The notes under the pieces were generated by a model that was given only the letters and a program-made list of their open reading frames with translations, was not told the DNA's origin and made no database searches. Shown piece after piece: positions 21,675 to 31,866 of a DNA stretch of 64,000 bases (the first letter of the stretch is position 1; every line of letters begins with the position of its first letter). The stretch is from NCBI GenBank assembly GCA_036924285.1, contig JAYKYS010000001.1:4252501-4316500 (forward strand), in the 5' to 3' direction. The stretch comes from Asterella californica (Eukaryota; Streptophyta; Marchantiopsida; Marchantiales; Aytoniaceae). Position numbers and translations under genes: made by a program.

Positions 21675-21693
21675 TTTCACGTCGAGTTCACCA
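21675..21693 (-). promoter_or_regulatory. Primer binding site of B, tRNA-Trp type
   Basis: On the coding strand, 11 nt after the 5' LTR, lies TGGTGAACTCGACGTGAAA. Its complement ends GAGTTCACCA and matches the 3' end of plant tRNA-Trp (…CACGTCGGGTTCACCA) apart from about two positions. Element C has the same site. The tRNA-Trp 3' end is from general knowledge and not checked against this genome. Confidence 0.7.
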
Positions 21694-21704
21694 AAAAGAG
21701 AGTA

Positions 21705-23077
21705 TGTCGGAGTGTGATCCGTCTACCTAGGAAAGCGCCGGGCTTCTGGCTGTGGTTGTTTACTCAAGAGGTTGGCTTTCAGGTCACAACAGGAGCTATA
21801 AACACTCACACAGGAGTGTAGGATCCTCTGATATGCTCAAAAAGCGAAATTTAGGTCTCACTGGTAGTAATAGGCTTAAGCGGTGAACTTTGACACTCAA
21901 AGAGAGGAAAACTATGAAGGTTTAGACCTCTAAACTTCCCCTACATGCAAATGAGGTACTACTGAACTCACAGACGAAGTTTCAACCTGAGATCAAATTC
22001 TGACACGGAGATATGAACAGAAAAGTTCTGAATAAGAGAATTATGGCAATTTCTGGTACCTAGACAGCTATTCAGACATAGAACAGAGAATTGGCTCGAT
22101 GAATTTCAAATCTTCTCACAGTATTTGAAGTCTACAGGATGCTGAACATCCCTGTGAAGTTGGGACTCCTGAATGTTTGTAGAACTCCAGATCTCCTTCT
22201 CTAAAGTCGCTGCTCTAGATTAAGAGCTTTTCAGACCCCCTCTGCTTCAGCGGCCGCCCTGAATTACTCAATTACTCAAATGATACAAAACTTTTTGGAC
22301 AGTCGTAGCCCTCCTGACAGTGAACGCAACCACGAAGTTTTGAAGTGATTTCCTCAATTCTGCTGCAATTGGCACCGAAAACCCCAAAATCAACAAAAGT
22401 GACGCAGTTTTGGCACAATCCGAACTTCAATTGGGCATAACTCCTTGTTTATTGATCCAAATCGAGCAAAACTTTCACTGACAGTGCTTGGCACAACGAG
22501 CTCTCTCTTCCTGTGTTCTCAGATTTCGAAGATCCCTCACCAAATGCTCGAACTCTCCTCTAGAGCTCTGTTTCTAAACTTAGAGTTTTACAAAAGACAA
22601 AAATGGACCAATGGGAGTTCATAGCTCCACTTGACTGTCCTTTTGTGCCTTAAACTACCTGGTAACTTTTCTACACTCATAGGCTACCACGTCAAGCCCC
22701 CTAGAGTGCCAGCGTATAACTTAAACTACCTAAAACGACACGCAACCCTGAAAGTTCACTTAAATTAGCTAGAAAGCGTGCATGGGCGACAAGTAAGTAC
22801 AACCCATGAGCTCAAACCCCTATCAGCATGGAAACCCTAAGTTATGTACATTGAACGTCATAGACAAGTAAGAAGTCACTTGCACAAGCGCACAAATGCT
22901 TGAACAAGATAACTAACATACTATCAGCCTACTAGGACTCAAAATAGTGTTAACACCGTATGCAAAGGTGTCAAACATATACATAAAAGACTAGAAGTAA
23001 TATGAGCTAACTTCTAGAACTACCAAACCTAAGCATCGGAGTAGAAGTCAAGCATGTAGCCGCCAAGTAGCGCGACA
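21705..23077 (-). repeat. 5' LTR of element B
   Basis: 1373 bp, same ends as the 3' copy. On the coding strand it precedes the primer site and ORF1, so it should carry the promoter. It is followed by CCGG, the right-hand copy of the target duplication. Confidence 0.95.
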
Positions 23078-23950
23078 CCGGTATCTCTCTTAATCACCCA
23101 GGGAGTCTATGTTGGATATGCAGCCACGTCCTGCATATCTAGGGGTGGGAGACCGGTATCTTCCTTAATCATGGGCTTCCTGGCCTAAGCCTTCGCATGC
23201 CATCCTGAATATACTATGGGAGATACCTGGTGCTCATATGGGGGGGCTGTAAGGCCTGTGGGGTAGCCTCATAAGTGTTGGAGCTTCGGCCTACATTGGA
23301 TGGCTTGTAGTATATTCAGGGTGGCATCAAGATGGCATCAAGAGTACGGGAAACTTTTGCTAATTAGTTAAATAACCATCGAGTCGGCTTGCGATGAGGA
23401 GTGAGGCTATGAGAACCTTTATTAGTGAAGGGGTAGAGTTTGTGGAGACAACTGTGAAACTTGTATTAAAAAGGGGCCAACTTTGTAAATAAAGCTCTGT
23501 CTGAGGAGAAATTACCTCAGGAGGCAGTTTTATTGAGAGAGATCGTTTGAAAATCTACAGAGGACTTTTGATCGATGCTGGATCTAAATTTTGAGAGTTT
23601 CAGTTGGGACAAAGAGAGGAATAAGATTCAGGGGCATGAATTTAACTATTAGGTTCGGATTGAGACGTACTTGGTAGACTTTTGGCTGAGAACTGATTGA
23701 TGGAAGAGAGAGGCACGCAAGAGAAGAAGAGAGAGAGATTTTCTTTACAATTGAAGAAATTGATGGTGCAGCGACACTGAAATAAAGTTATTTGAATCTT
23801 GAGAGACCTATCTGTGTACCCAAGGTGTGTTGGAGTGCTTGTTTTTGTAATCGGTGGACGCAAGAAGCAGGATTTTGGAGATCTCATCGTCAGCGACTGC
23901 CCGTTTTTCTCTTCTGATTGTTTCTCTGATCGATCACAGTCAGGAGGTCC
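23078..23950 (+). mobile_element. 3' LTR of element A, second part
   Basis: This continues A's LTR after element B. It contains the end of tandem unit 1, the whole of unit 2 (23101-23175) and an inverted repeat with 18-bp arms (23199-23216 and 23308-23325, one mismatch). A promoter-like or regulatory role cannot be judged. The right end is near 23950, where Gag sequence of chromovirus D resumes; the exact base is uncertain. Confidence 0.65.
23101..23175. repeat. 75-bp tandem repeat, unit 2 (intact)
   Basis: GGGAGTCTATGTTGGATATG...GGGAGACCGGTATC...TTAATCATGGG. It is nearly the same as unit 1, which element B split after GAGACCGG. It provides an internal record of the pre-insertion site. Confidence 0.85.
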
Positions 23951-24381
23951 GCCCTCCTCAAGAAAGGCTCTCGTCACGTCATCGTCCTATACCGCCATGT
24001 CATCGTCCTCAAAAACGGGGTCGGCAAATTCGTCTTACAAAGCTTTCTGGTAGACGAGGAACTTCCTTGGTCTGTCTCAAGCTCAGCGATACGTTTATCC
24101 TTGGAAACCATACCCTCCTGCATGATCTTCATCATCTTGATGAGTTTCGCATACAAGGCTCCTTGACTTCTCGTGCTTGAATCGTTGGACACCGTTGGCA
24201 AGACTCCATCTTGCTGCACTGGTGCCGTAGCTGATACTGGGCTTCCTTGACATTGGGGCGAAGGTTGTCTGTTATCGTCTCCTGACTGTGTCTCGAGGTT
24301 AGCTCGAGTCGATCTGGTCCCGGTGTCAACCGTCACTCGTCTCTTGGTCTTCCTCTTGAAACTCTGTCCTACGTCGGCCAT
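23950..24381 (-). pseudogene. Gag N-terminus of chromovirus D
   Basis: The minus-strand ORF starts at ATG 24381 (MADVGQSFKRKTKRRVTVD) and runs to 23974. It has a basic N-terminus, a Ser/Gln-rich stretch, and a short helical segment (KLIKMMKIMQEGMVSKDKRI) typical of the predicted coiled coil at the start of chromovirus Gag proteins. It is the missing front end of the D Gag that breaks off at 7562. The two halves were separated by A, with B inside A. A homologous fragment lies in E (39074-39385). Confidence 0.75.
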
Positions 24382-24488
24382 CGCTCCAAGTGTTCATTTA
24401 GAAACGTTGATCCACTTCGTGTCTCGTGTCCCTCCTCAAGCGTCCAGCTTTCAGCTGCTACCTCAAGTTCTCGCTCACCGAAGCGTTG

Positions 24489-24500
24489 GCTTTGATATCA
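24489..24500 (-). promoter_or_regulatory. Primer binding site of D, initiator-Met-like
   Basis: The coding strand reads TGATATCAAAGC, two changes from TGGTATCAGAGC, the initiator tRNA-Met site used by many plant Ty3 and Ty1 elements and present intact in element H. It lies 16 nt from the presumed 5' LTR end. Confidence 0.5.
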
Positions 24501-24516
24501 CTTTTCTCGTCTATAC

Positions 24517-24781
24517 TGTCTTGTTGCGCCAGCGGAAGCTCTTGCTCAGTAGGTCATGAACTTTACACCACTAACCTGCAAACCACAGTTACAAGTTAGC
24601 GTCCAGATCAAAGTCGGACCATCTCCTTAATCATCAAGCTCAGCAATTCTAAGTCCTGACCTAGATCCGTCTAGGTCGGTCCCAAACATGAGCAAGTCAC
24701 AATATGACTTGGGGCGGACTTCTTATAAAGTCCAGGGACCTAAACGGTGCCTCCAGCACACCTAGCGGTCCAATCGCTCAT
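24517..24781 (-). mobile_element. 5' LTR of chromovirus D, truncated
   Basis: The sequence matches the first 265 bp or so of the D 3' LTR (1603 onward), including the CTCTTGCTCAGTAGGTCA block and the hairpin GACCTAG...CTAGGTCGG. It stops at 24781 where a family-1 LTR begins with TGTCGCGC. The remaining 1.3 kb of this LTR is not found in the window. Confidence 0.75.
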
Positions 24782-25582
24782 TGTCGCGCTACTTGGCGGC
24801 TACATGTTATATTTCTACTACGACACTTGAGTTTAGTAGTTCTAGAAGTTAGCTCATATTACTTCTAGTCGTTTATGTATATGTTTGACATCTTTGCATA
24901 CGGTGTTAACACTATTTAGAGTCATAGTAGGCTGATAGTATGCTAGTTATCTTGTTCAAGCATTTGTGCGCTTGTGCAAATGACTTCTTATTTGTCTATG
25001 ATGTTCAATGTACATAACTTAGATTTATCATGTTGATAAGGTTTAAGCTCATGGGTTGTACTTACGTGTTGCTCATGCACGCTTTTTTTAGCTGGTTTAA
25101 GTTTACTTTCAGGGCTGCGTGTCCTTTAGGTAGTTTAAGATTTACGCTGGCACTTTAGGGAACTTGACGTGGTAGCCTATGAGTGGAATTAAGTTACCAC
25201 ATGGTTTAAGACACAAAAGGACAACCAAGTGGAGCTATGCACTCTTATTGGTCCATTTTTATCTTTTGTAAAACTCTAAATTTATAATCAGAGGTCTAAA
25301 GGAGAGTACGAGCATTTGGTGAGGGGACTGCGAAATCTGAGAGCACAGGAAGATAGAGCTCGTCATGCCAAGCACTGTCAGAGAGATTCTTGATCGATTT
25401 GGAGCAATAAAGAAGGAGTTATGCTCAATTGAAGTTCGGATTGAGTTGAAACTGCGTCACTTTTGTTGGATTTGAGGTTTTGAATGTCATTTGCAGCAGA
25501 ATTGAGGACATCGCTTCAAACCTTCGTGGTTGCATTCACTGTCAGGAGGGCTACGACTGTCCAAAAAGTTTCATCACCTATA
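24782..25582 (+). mobile_element. Partial family-1 LTR, plus orientation
   Basis: It begins TGTCGCGCTACTTGGCGGC, exactly the coding-strand start of B's LTR. It follows that LTR with about 10 percent change for about 800 bp and is cut off after CCAAAAAGTTT at about 25582. The start sits inside the chromovirus D 5' LTR, so this is a further nested insertion later truncated. No coding region follows. Confidence 0.8.
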
Positions 25583-27147
25583 GAATGGTTTTTCTAACGT
25601 TCTAACTCCACTTTGATATTTTATTGTTATGTATTTGTATACTTAACAATAATTTTTAATAAAAGTAAAACTATGTAGCTGTATCATCGCTTCGTTCCTT
25701 GATTCCGTATTCATTTCCATTGATTGTGATATTTCTAACAATATTCATTTTCTTTTATTTATCAAATGCATAGCATTGTTATCTATGTAGCACAGTAGCA
25801 TTCCTAGAGGGGTCGGACCGAAAGACTTTTTGGGCTTTCCCCTCGGACAGAAATATGCAATTTCGTCTCATGTGAGCATTTTCGGCAAAAAAAAGACATA
25901 GACGAATATAGTGAATGTTGTCGAGCCGGAGAAAACCGCGTTGAGTATACAACTTCGGTAACGCTGTGCCGTGGTCAACTGTGTCTCTTGGAAACGGGAC
26001 GGTCCTGGAGCCAATCGATGGGTTAGCTAGAGGCCGTACGCAGCGCCGCACAGCCTCGTCTAAAGGTGGCTACACGCGCCTAGTAGAGGTGCCTTGCCCT
26101 TGCAGGCGAATTCCATGAAACGAAGGAAAGTTACCTGATTGCTCTCTGCCATTTACCTAATATTAGTTACTCTGTTATAAGACTGTAATCTTAGTCGGGG
26201 GTTAGTGAAACGCTAACCACAGTAGTTCTCTTACACTTGCGTAAGCACTTTACAAACTTTTTGTTGGTTTGTAGAGTAGTTGGATTTTGTTTCATTTGGA
26301 ACAATTCATTCATCCGAGTTAATTGTGAAATAAATTTTTGATAATAAGTTTGTAGTATTATATCAATTGGTAAAAAAGATTACGATATGCAAATTGTTGG
26401 TAAGAGTTATTTTTAACGATACTTAAAGAAAACTATGATTAACGTTCCTCATGATTTACTACGATGATTGTCCTTTAATTCATGTTCTGCAATTATTAAC
26501 TACGATATTTTCCCTTAATTCACTTTCTCTAGCTCTCGTGCATTCATTCTCATAAATCTCATTTTTCTTCGAAATTGTCACCAGGATCACCGATAATGTT
26601 CTCTCCCAAGAATCTATACAACGTTTTCTTAGAGAAAATCTATCCTCAACATGTAAGCTCTTGATTCAGAAGTTGAAGACAACTGAATGAAAATAAGTTC
26701 TTGGATACTATTTACATATAGGTTTGCAATGCACCTTCCAAACCATGTCATCTGATGCTTTAAGAAAAACATTTCACCCAATTTTACACAGCATTAATGT
26801 TCATATCATGAAAAACCTGACCCAGATGAAGGTTATAAGAGTTCAAAACGACGCAAAGATAAAGTTTGTTAATTTATAATGCGTTTACGCTGGCTAAATC
26901 TCAGGAAACTGAGAGTTGCACCGTTTACGGATTTCTCCTCGACTTCCAGTTCAAGTGGTGCAGCTCGCTGCTTACATTTCTATAATTAATCCTGAAAACC
27001 ACCAACATAATAATTAATTAATTTATCATATAAAATTTAAGATTTTACTTGCTGTAACAAACTACATTCTTTCAACATAATTATTTCATCAGCTCCTGAA
27101 ATCTCTTCCTTTTGGTCATGAGTAACTATAACTGTATATATATTCAC

Positions 27148-27208
27148 CTCTTCCATCTGAAGATGGAAGAGAGCTGCATGCTTAATTTATGTAATTAAGC
27201 ATGCAGCT
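27148..27208. repeat. Two abutting perfect hairpins
   Basis: Hairpin 1 (27148-27171) has arms CTCTTCCATCT and AGATGGAAGAG with a 2-nt loop. Hairpin 2 (27172-27208) starts at the very next base and has arms AGCTGCATGCTTAAT and ATTAAGCATGCAGCT with a 7-nt loop. No mismatch in either. Confidence 0.9.
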
Positions 27209-27473
27209 GGAATGTTCGGACCGACAAAGTGCGTAGCACCTCTCCCTATAGCACTCGTGCGCAAGAATAAGCAATTTCCGTAAACTCTTTTGCATTCACG
27301 TAAGAAGGGACTTCATTTATGGGTTCTTTGAGAGCTTTCCGTAGTTTTTTTGTTTAGTTAATATTTAATATTTAAATATTAATTTTATTTTCAATAAAAT
27401 TTAGTATAAAATTTCTATGATAAATATATATTTTAATAATAAATATTAAATAAAAATTCTCCGAAGTTTATAT

Positions 27474-27850
27474 TGCATGCATATTCATCCTCTTCCAAGT
27501 TCGGATATATGAGAGTGTACAAGGTTTTTAATTTATGTCTTTAACTCTTTTTCTTGGTAGGGTTTAGGTTATAACCTAAACCTTAAACTATAGGTTATAA
27601 ATACGAACTAGAAAATATTTTTACTCATGGAAGGCACATGCCTTAATACCAAAAAGAGGTTTAGTCTGTGGAAGTTGCTTATGGGTTTTCTGTAATTGCA
27701 ATGACAACGTATAATCAAGTGAACCAAATGGTTATTAATTTTAGCAGATCAAATTTGGCAATTTGAATTTGGTATTTTAAATATAGTTAACCAAATTTAG
27801 AAAAAAATTCATTGTCTAAAATGTTTTCTCAAACCCACTCGAGCGCCAGT
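27474..27850 (+). repeat. Dispersed repeat copy 1
   Basis: This stretch aligns with the reverse complement of 49620-49912. Shared blocks are GCATGCATATTCA at the start, TATGGGTTTTCTGTA in the middle, AAGTGAACCAA and then ATGTTTTCTCAAA near the end. The two copies are diverged with several indels. No coding capacity is seen; it could be a non-autonomous transposon or an LTR piece. Confidence 0.65.
27561..27582. repeat. 22-bp perfect palindrome with telomere-like half-site
   Basis: Each 11-bp half is GGTTTAGGTTA. It sits inside the dispersed repeat copy and is preceded by TAGGGTTTAGG, similar to the plant telomere repeat TTTAGGG, but with only one or two units it is not a telomere tract. Confidence 0.85.
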
Positions 27851-30304
27851 TTTCCTTGAAAGTAAATGCTTTACTCCATGTTGCTAATATATTTTTCACT
27901 AAATATCTTTGAAACCAGTTGTCAACCAATCGCTAATTACAATTTTGTATCTTGTTTAAACGTTTGTCTTCTTCTTGGCCAAAAGTGCATTTTGCATGCA
28001 TCTTGTTATCAAGGTTTTTCTCTGCTTAAACTTCTGCTACTCAAAACCAGCTCCGCACTGGTCACATGTATTATTTCTCTAAACCTCGAGTGCACCTGGT
28101 AATCTAGAATACCTTATTTTGCAGGTTTTCCTTCATAGAACTGAGAAATTTAATCATTATGCAGAAAATGGTTATGATCATTACATCCTCATCTCAATGT
28201 AAAATCTATGAAATAAAAAATAAAATTAAAACTATTCACTAGCTTTAGAAGTATGATTAATCTCAAAGAAAACTAATTAGTATTGGCAGAAAAATGAAAG
28301 CAAAACAGTTTATATTTTTTCAATCTCAAATAACACTACAAGGAAAAAAGAAATATCCTCGTTCTTGCTTTTATACTCATATTCGGGGTTTAAGAACAAT
28401 TATCCTTATATAGAGTCGACTGTCCGATAAACAGATATATTTATCCTGGTTAGCATTAGCTAGTTTTAATAAGAATTTGTTACAAAATATTTAGATCTAT
28501 TTAGAAGTATAACATATCTTATCAGTTTTAGTTGCTTCCAAATGAAATAAATAAAAGGAGAAATGTTTTCCTGACTATTTGTACTGAAATGTTGACTTTT
28601 ACATGGAGGCATAATCGTGCAATCATTTCGGCCGAATGAGGCACTGAATGCGCTGTTACGGTAACCCGTTCTGACAGGGAGACGAGTTTGAACCCAGGTA
28701 TGATAGATCCCAGAAACACGGCATGGAAGGGAAACGGAAAGGATGGGGTCAAAGGGCAGAAGCTGCCAAATGATTCTGTCGCCCTATTTATACCTTCGAG
28801 GGGGTTTAGAAACCAACCTAGATGCAATTTTAGCAAGTGAAGCAAGCAACGAACATATGTTCTGGTCTCCCATGTCCTCGACAAACATTCAACTGAAAGA
28901 TCGAAAGAAGTTTGAACGAGCTAAAACAAGTCGCCTGCGATAGTCAGTTGGCAATCAACGTAGTGTCACTGTAGTAATTCTATCCAACCAGAGTGGAGCT
29001 ACTGTGAGGCTCAAATTGGGAATCTGGATCCTACCTAGAAGGTCAGTTAACTACGAGTCGCCGCGACTGCTATCTCCGTCAATCTACCATCATACCATGG
29101 CTGCCTGGCAGTGCCTGCGGTCTGAACTTTTTAAATATGGCTGTACCCTAAATTGGACTGGCTCTGGTCCGGAAAGTTGCGGAGCATCCAGCCTATGGCC
29201 GATGTATCTAGTTCATGTGGAGTTACTCTCATGTGCCTTTGTTCCTACCTTGTTGTGGTAACTAACGCAAGGAGTTTTAATTAACCAGGATGAGTAAACC
29301 CCCGGTGTACCTTTAGTAGACAAAAAGAAATCATTTCTTCTTCTTAGATCTAAAGTTGAATATTTAAAATTTTTTTAAACTAGAAAGAAACTAGAGGAAT
29401 CTTTAAAGCAAGCATCTTTCTTTTACATTTTCTGTCGTAAGTGGATGATTTCAAGTGTGTCGGAGAAACCTCATCCCGCTGCACAGTTGATGTATTGTGT
29501 GTCACTGCCGTGTCTAAAAATATCATTGCGTGAAAACACATGTTCGGTCTGTTTCCATTGAAATAGTATTCCATTTATCAAATAGTGTTGGAATCTCTGT
29601 TCTATACACTACTCTTGAGAATATCATATTAGAAACCCTCACGGAAATAATGTCACGTAGACTAATTCAAGTAATCGTGTAAGGTAGAGGGTGGTAAAGG
29701 TGTAACAATGTAAACTGTAAGACTCCGCGTAGTAATTTTAATTTTATTATTTATTCTACATCTTTTTTGAGACTCCGCGTAGCAATTGACTCGAACCGTT
29801 TTACATGGAACCGAACTAAACTAAGACTACATTATTTTCAAAATTTTGAATTGAACTATTTTGAATCTAAATCATTTAAAGAAATCTTTGGACCAAATTG
29901 TCTTCTAATAATTTCACTCAAACTAAACAGTTAATAAATTGTGTATTACTTACATTGTTATGATAAAAAGACATTAGTTATTAGACTATATATATGTCAA
30001 TCTTTTATACTACAGAACTTGACCGTTAAAAGAGCATCTATTTGAGTACCTGATTAAAAACCAGTCAGTGAAAAACATAATCGTTTCAAAATTCAATTCT
30101 AAACTAAATCGTTACCGAACTGGCTCAATTTGAACCAAACCGCAAAAACCATTTCGAGATTGAATTAGAGCCGACTCTTAACTCAAGGTCATCCAACTTC
30201 ATAGTAATATGGGTTTTGAGTAGAGGAGAGGAGAGAAGAGGAGGGAGAAACGTCAACGATTTTATCAAGGAGAAGATTTTTTTTCGCAGTCCGAGAACTC
30301 TCAA

Positions 30305-30416
30305 GCTCAACCTTCCCTAAGTCTCGACCTAGACCCAGCTAGGTCGGCCCCAAAACATGAGTAAGTCACAACATGACTTGAGACGGACTTCTCATAAAGT
30401 CCAGAGTCTTATACGA
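30305..30416 (-). mobile_element. Chromovirus E 3' LTR, fragment left of element C
   Basis: The piece matches D's LTR (about 1745-1845), including the GACCTAG...CTAGGTCGG hairpin and CAACATGACTTGAGACGGACTT. The next LTR bases appear at 38312, on the other side of element C, showing that C was inserted into this LTR. Confidence 0.75.
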
Positions 30417-31866
30417 TATCATATCGGATATTGCGTGAAGGATGTCCAAGAAAACATGAGGTTCCTGGTTGTGGAGATGTAGTGTGCTGAACAGAGACAA
30501 GAAAGAAAAACACAAACACGAAAACGAATGTCGCAATCTCTCAATGTATATACACAGCCGGTTCTTTCTCCTTAAGATTACAAACTGAGTAGCAAACCAG
30601 AGCGGTCTGTAATCTGCTGTAAAACCCTTTAAACGAGTCCCTGAATCTCAACCCAGACCCAAAACTATCGAAGCGTAGCTCAAAGCAAGAGAAACATCTC
30701 TTTGCTAACAAAAAGAGCTGTCTCAGTATCACACGATTCAAACCTAAGTCCAAACAACGTTCATGTACAAGCTCTTAGCTAAGGCTAGCTACCACAAGCT
30801 GTACATAACCAACTAGAACTCCAACGAACTCAAAAAGACAAAAATTTAACGAATGAACCGAAAAAGATTTATTTGAGAACTTTCTCCTTTCGTCAAACGG
30901 TCTTAAGACATCGATAGGGTCTTCTTCCTTGACTCCGTTGGTCCAGAAAACCTTCAGATCCGACTCCCAACAGCCGAGATATCTCAGATTTTCAGTCGTA
31001 GGTGATCGAACCTTCCAAAACTCGCTCCTGCGGCTTAAAATCACACACACCGTCCAAACGGATCGTCTGATCTGATATCCGTCTTCTCTGGTAGGTAGAT
31101 CTAGCTATCCTGAACCCAATGAGACTCCAAACAAGCCGTTTGGAGTTCTCCTCGCAAAACCATGCAAGAAATTTGATTGCAAGATACAAAAAACTGATGT
31201 AAATTGACTCCTTACGGCTCAAACTTGCTTACCACACCCAATCCAACAATCCAATCCACACATGGTCTTCTCTTGTGCGTAGATGAAGACTTCATGATCG
31301 CATAGGCACCAAGAATGAAGAGCTTGGTTCACCTACCGCGAAGAACACCCAATCTCAAGTCGCAGGCGGTGAAAAACTTACGTAAGCGCTTTCTTGCGAG
31401 TCAATTTCACCCAGAACTCTCAAATCGTCCGATGAAACTTTGTATCGTCTTCAATTTCTTGAAGAACTCAGCGTTTTGATCCTGATGAATCCAATGACAG
31501 CAAGTTTGGACTCCAAAACGATCAGAACGGTCCAACTCTCCTTCACGTATCACTGAAGCCTCCAAAAACCTCTCCCCGCGTCTCAATTTCTCCCAGAACC
31601 AATCATTGATCCGCCTCTTCACGAACCGTCTTAACCAACGCGTAGCCTGCACATATTTGAACCCAATGACACCTTGCGCGCATGCATTGAACTTCTAAAT
31701 TCTCCAAACCGTCCACCGACAAGTCGTAGAAACAATCTAATCTCTTAAGTTGCCCCCTTATGTCAAACGTTGTACATACAAAAATTCACAGATAATGAGG
31801 AAGCAGGCCCTTTGCATCCTTAGTATAGCCTGAACTGCAAATACCCAGTCAGCAAAAGTAAACTAA
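30417..31866 (-). mobile_element. 3' LTR of element C, right end deleted
   Basis: It aligns with the right LTR (36479 on) from GGATATTGCGTGAAGGATGTCC through CAGCAAAAGTAAACTAA. After that the match is lost and pol sequence begins, so the last 450 bp or so of this LTR and the end of pol were removed together. The small frames inside it (for example 30541-30753, copied at 36640-36822) are LTR sequence, not genes. Confidence 0.75.

Larger units (their letters stand above)
14371..23077 (-). mobile_element. Element B: complete family-1 Ty3 retrotransposon
   Basis: This 8707-bp element has two 1373-bp LTRs (14371-15743 and 21705-23077) that I read as identical. LTR ends form the inverted repeat TGTCG...CGACA and are flanked by the direct repeat CCGG. 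Coding direction is minus: 5' LTR on the right, tRNA-Trp-like primer site, ORF1 (Gag-protease), -1 frameshift site, ORF2 (RT-RNase H-integrase), polypurine tract, 3' LTR. Both ORFs are free of stops. It is the only fully intact retrotransposon in the window and could be active or very recently inserted. It lacks a chromodomain. The lineage name is uncertain; it is not a chromovirus by structure. Confidence 0.95.
25583..30304. other. AT-rich region with no recognisable gene
   Basis: I found no open reading frame with a family I recognise on either strand; the longest are under 120 codons and look random. Structure is present: two abutting perfect hairpins (27148-27208), a strongly AT-rich palindromic tract (27350-27450), a 22-bp palindrome (27561-27582), and a dispersed repeat (27474-27850) related in inverse orientation to 49620-49912. 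A 17-bp direct repeat GACTCCGCGTAGYAATT lies near 29720 and 29771. It may be old intergenic or degenerate transposon sequence. Confidence 0.5.

Noticed and set aside
27555..27600. Telomere tract
   Set aside because: Only one or two TTTAGGG-like units facing each other; not an array.
28528..28884. 118-codon minus-strand frame in the AT-rich region
   Set aside because: No recognised domain, no similarity to other parts of the window and ordinary length for a random frame here.
30541..30753. 70-codon minus-strand frame, repeated at 36640-36822
   Set aside because: Both copies lie in the LTRs of element C and are identical only because the LTRs are. No domain is seen.
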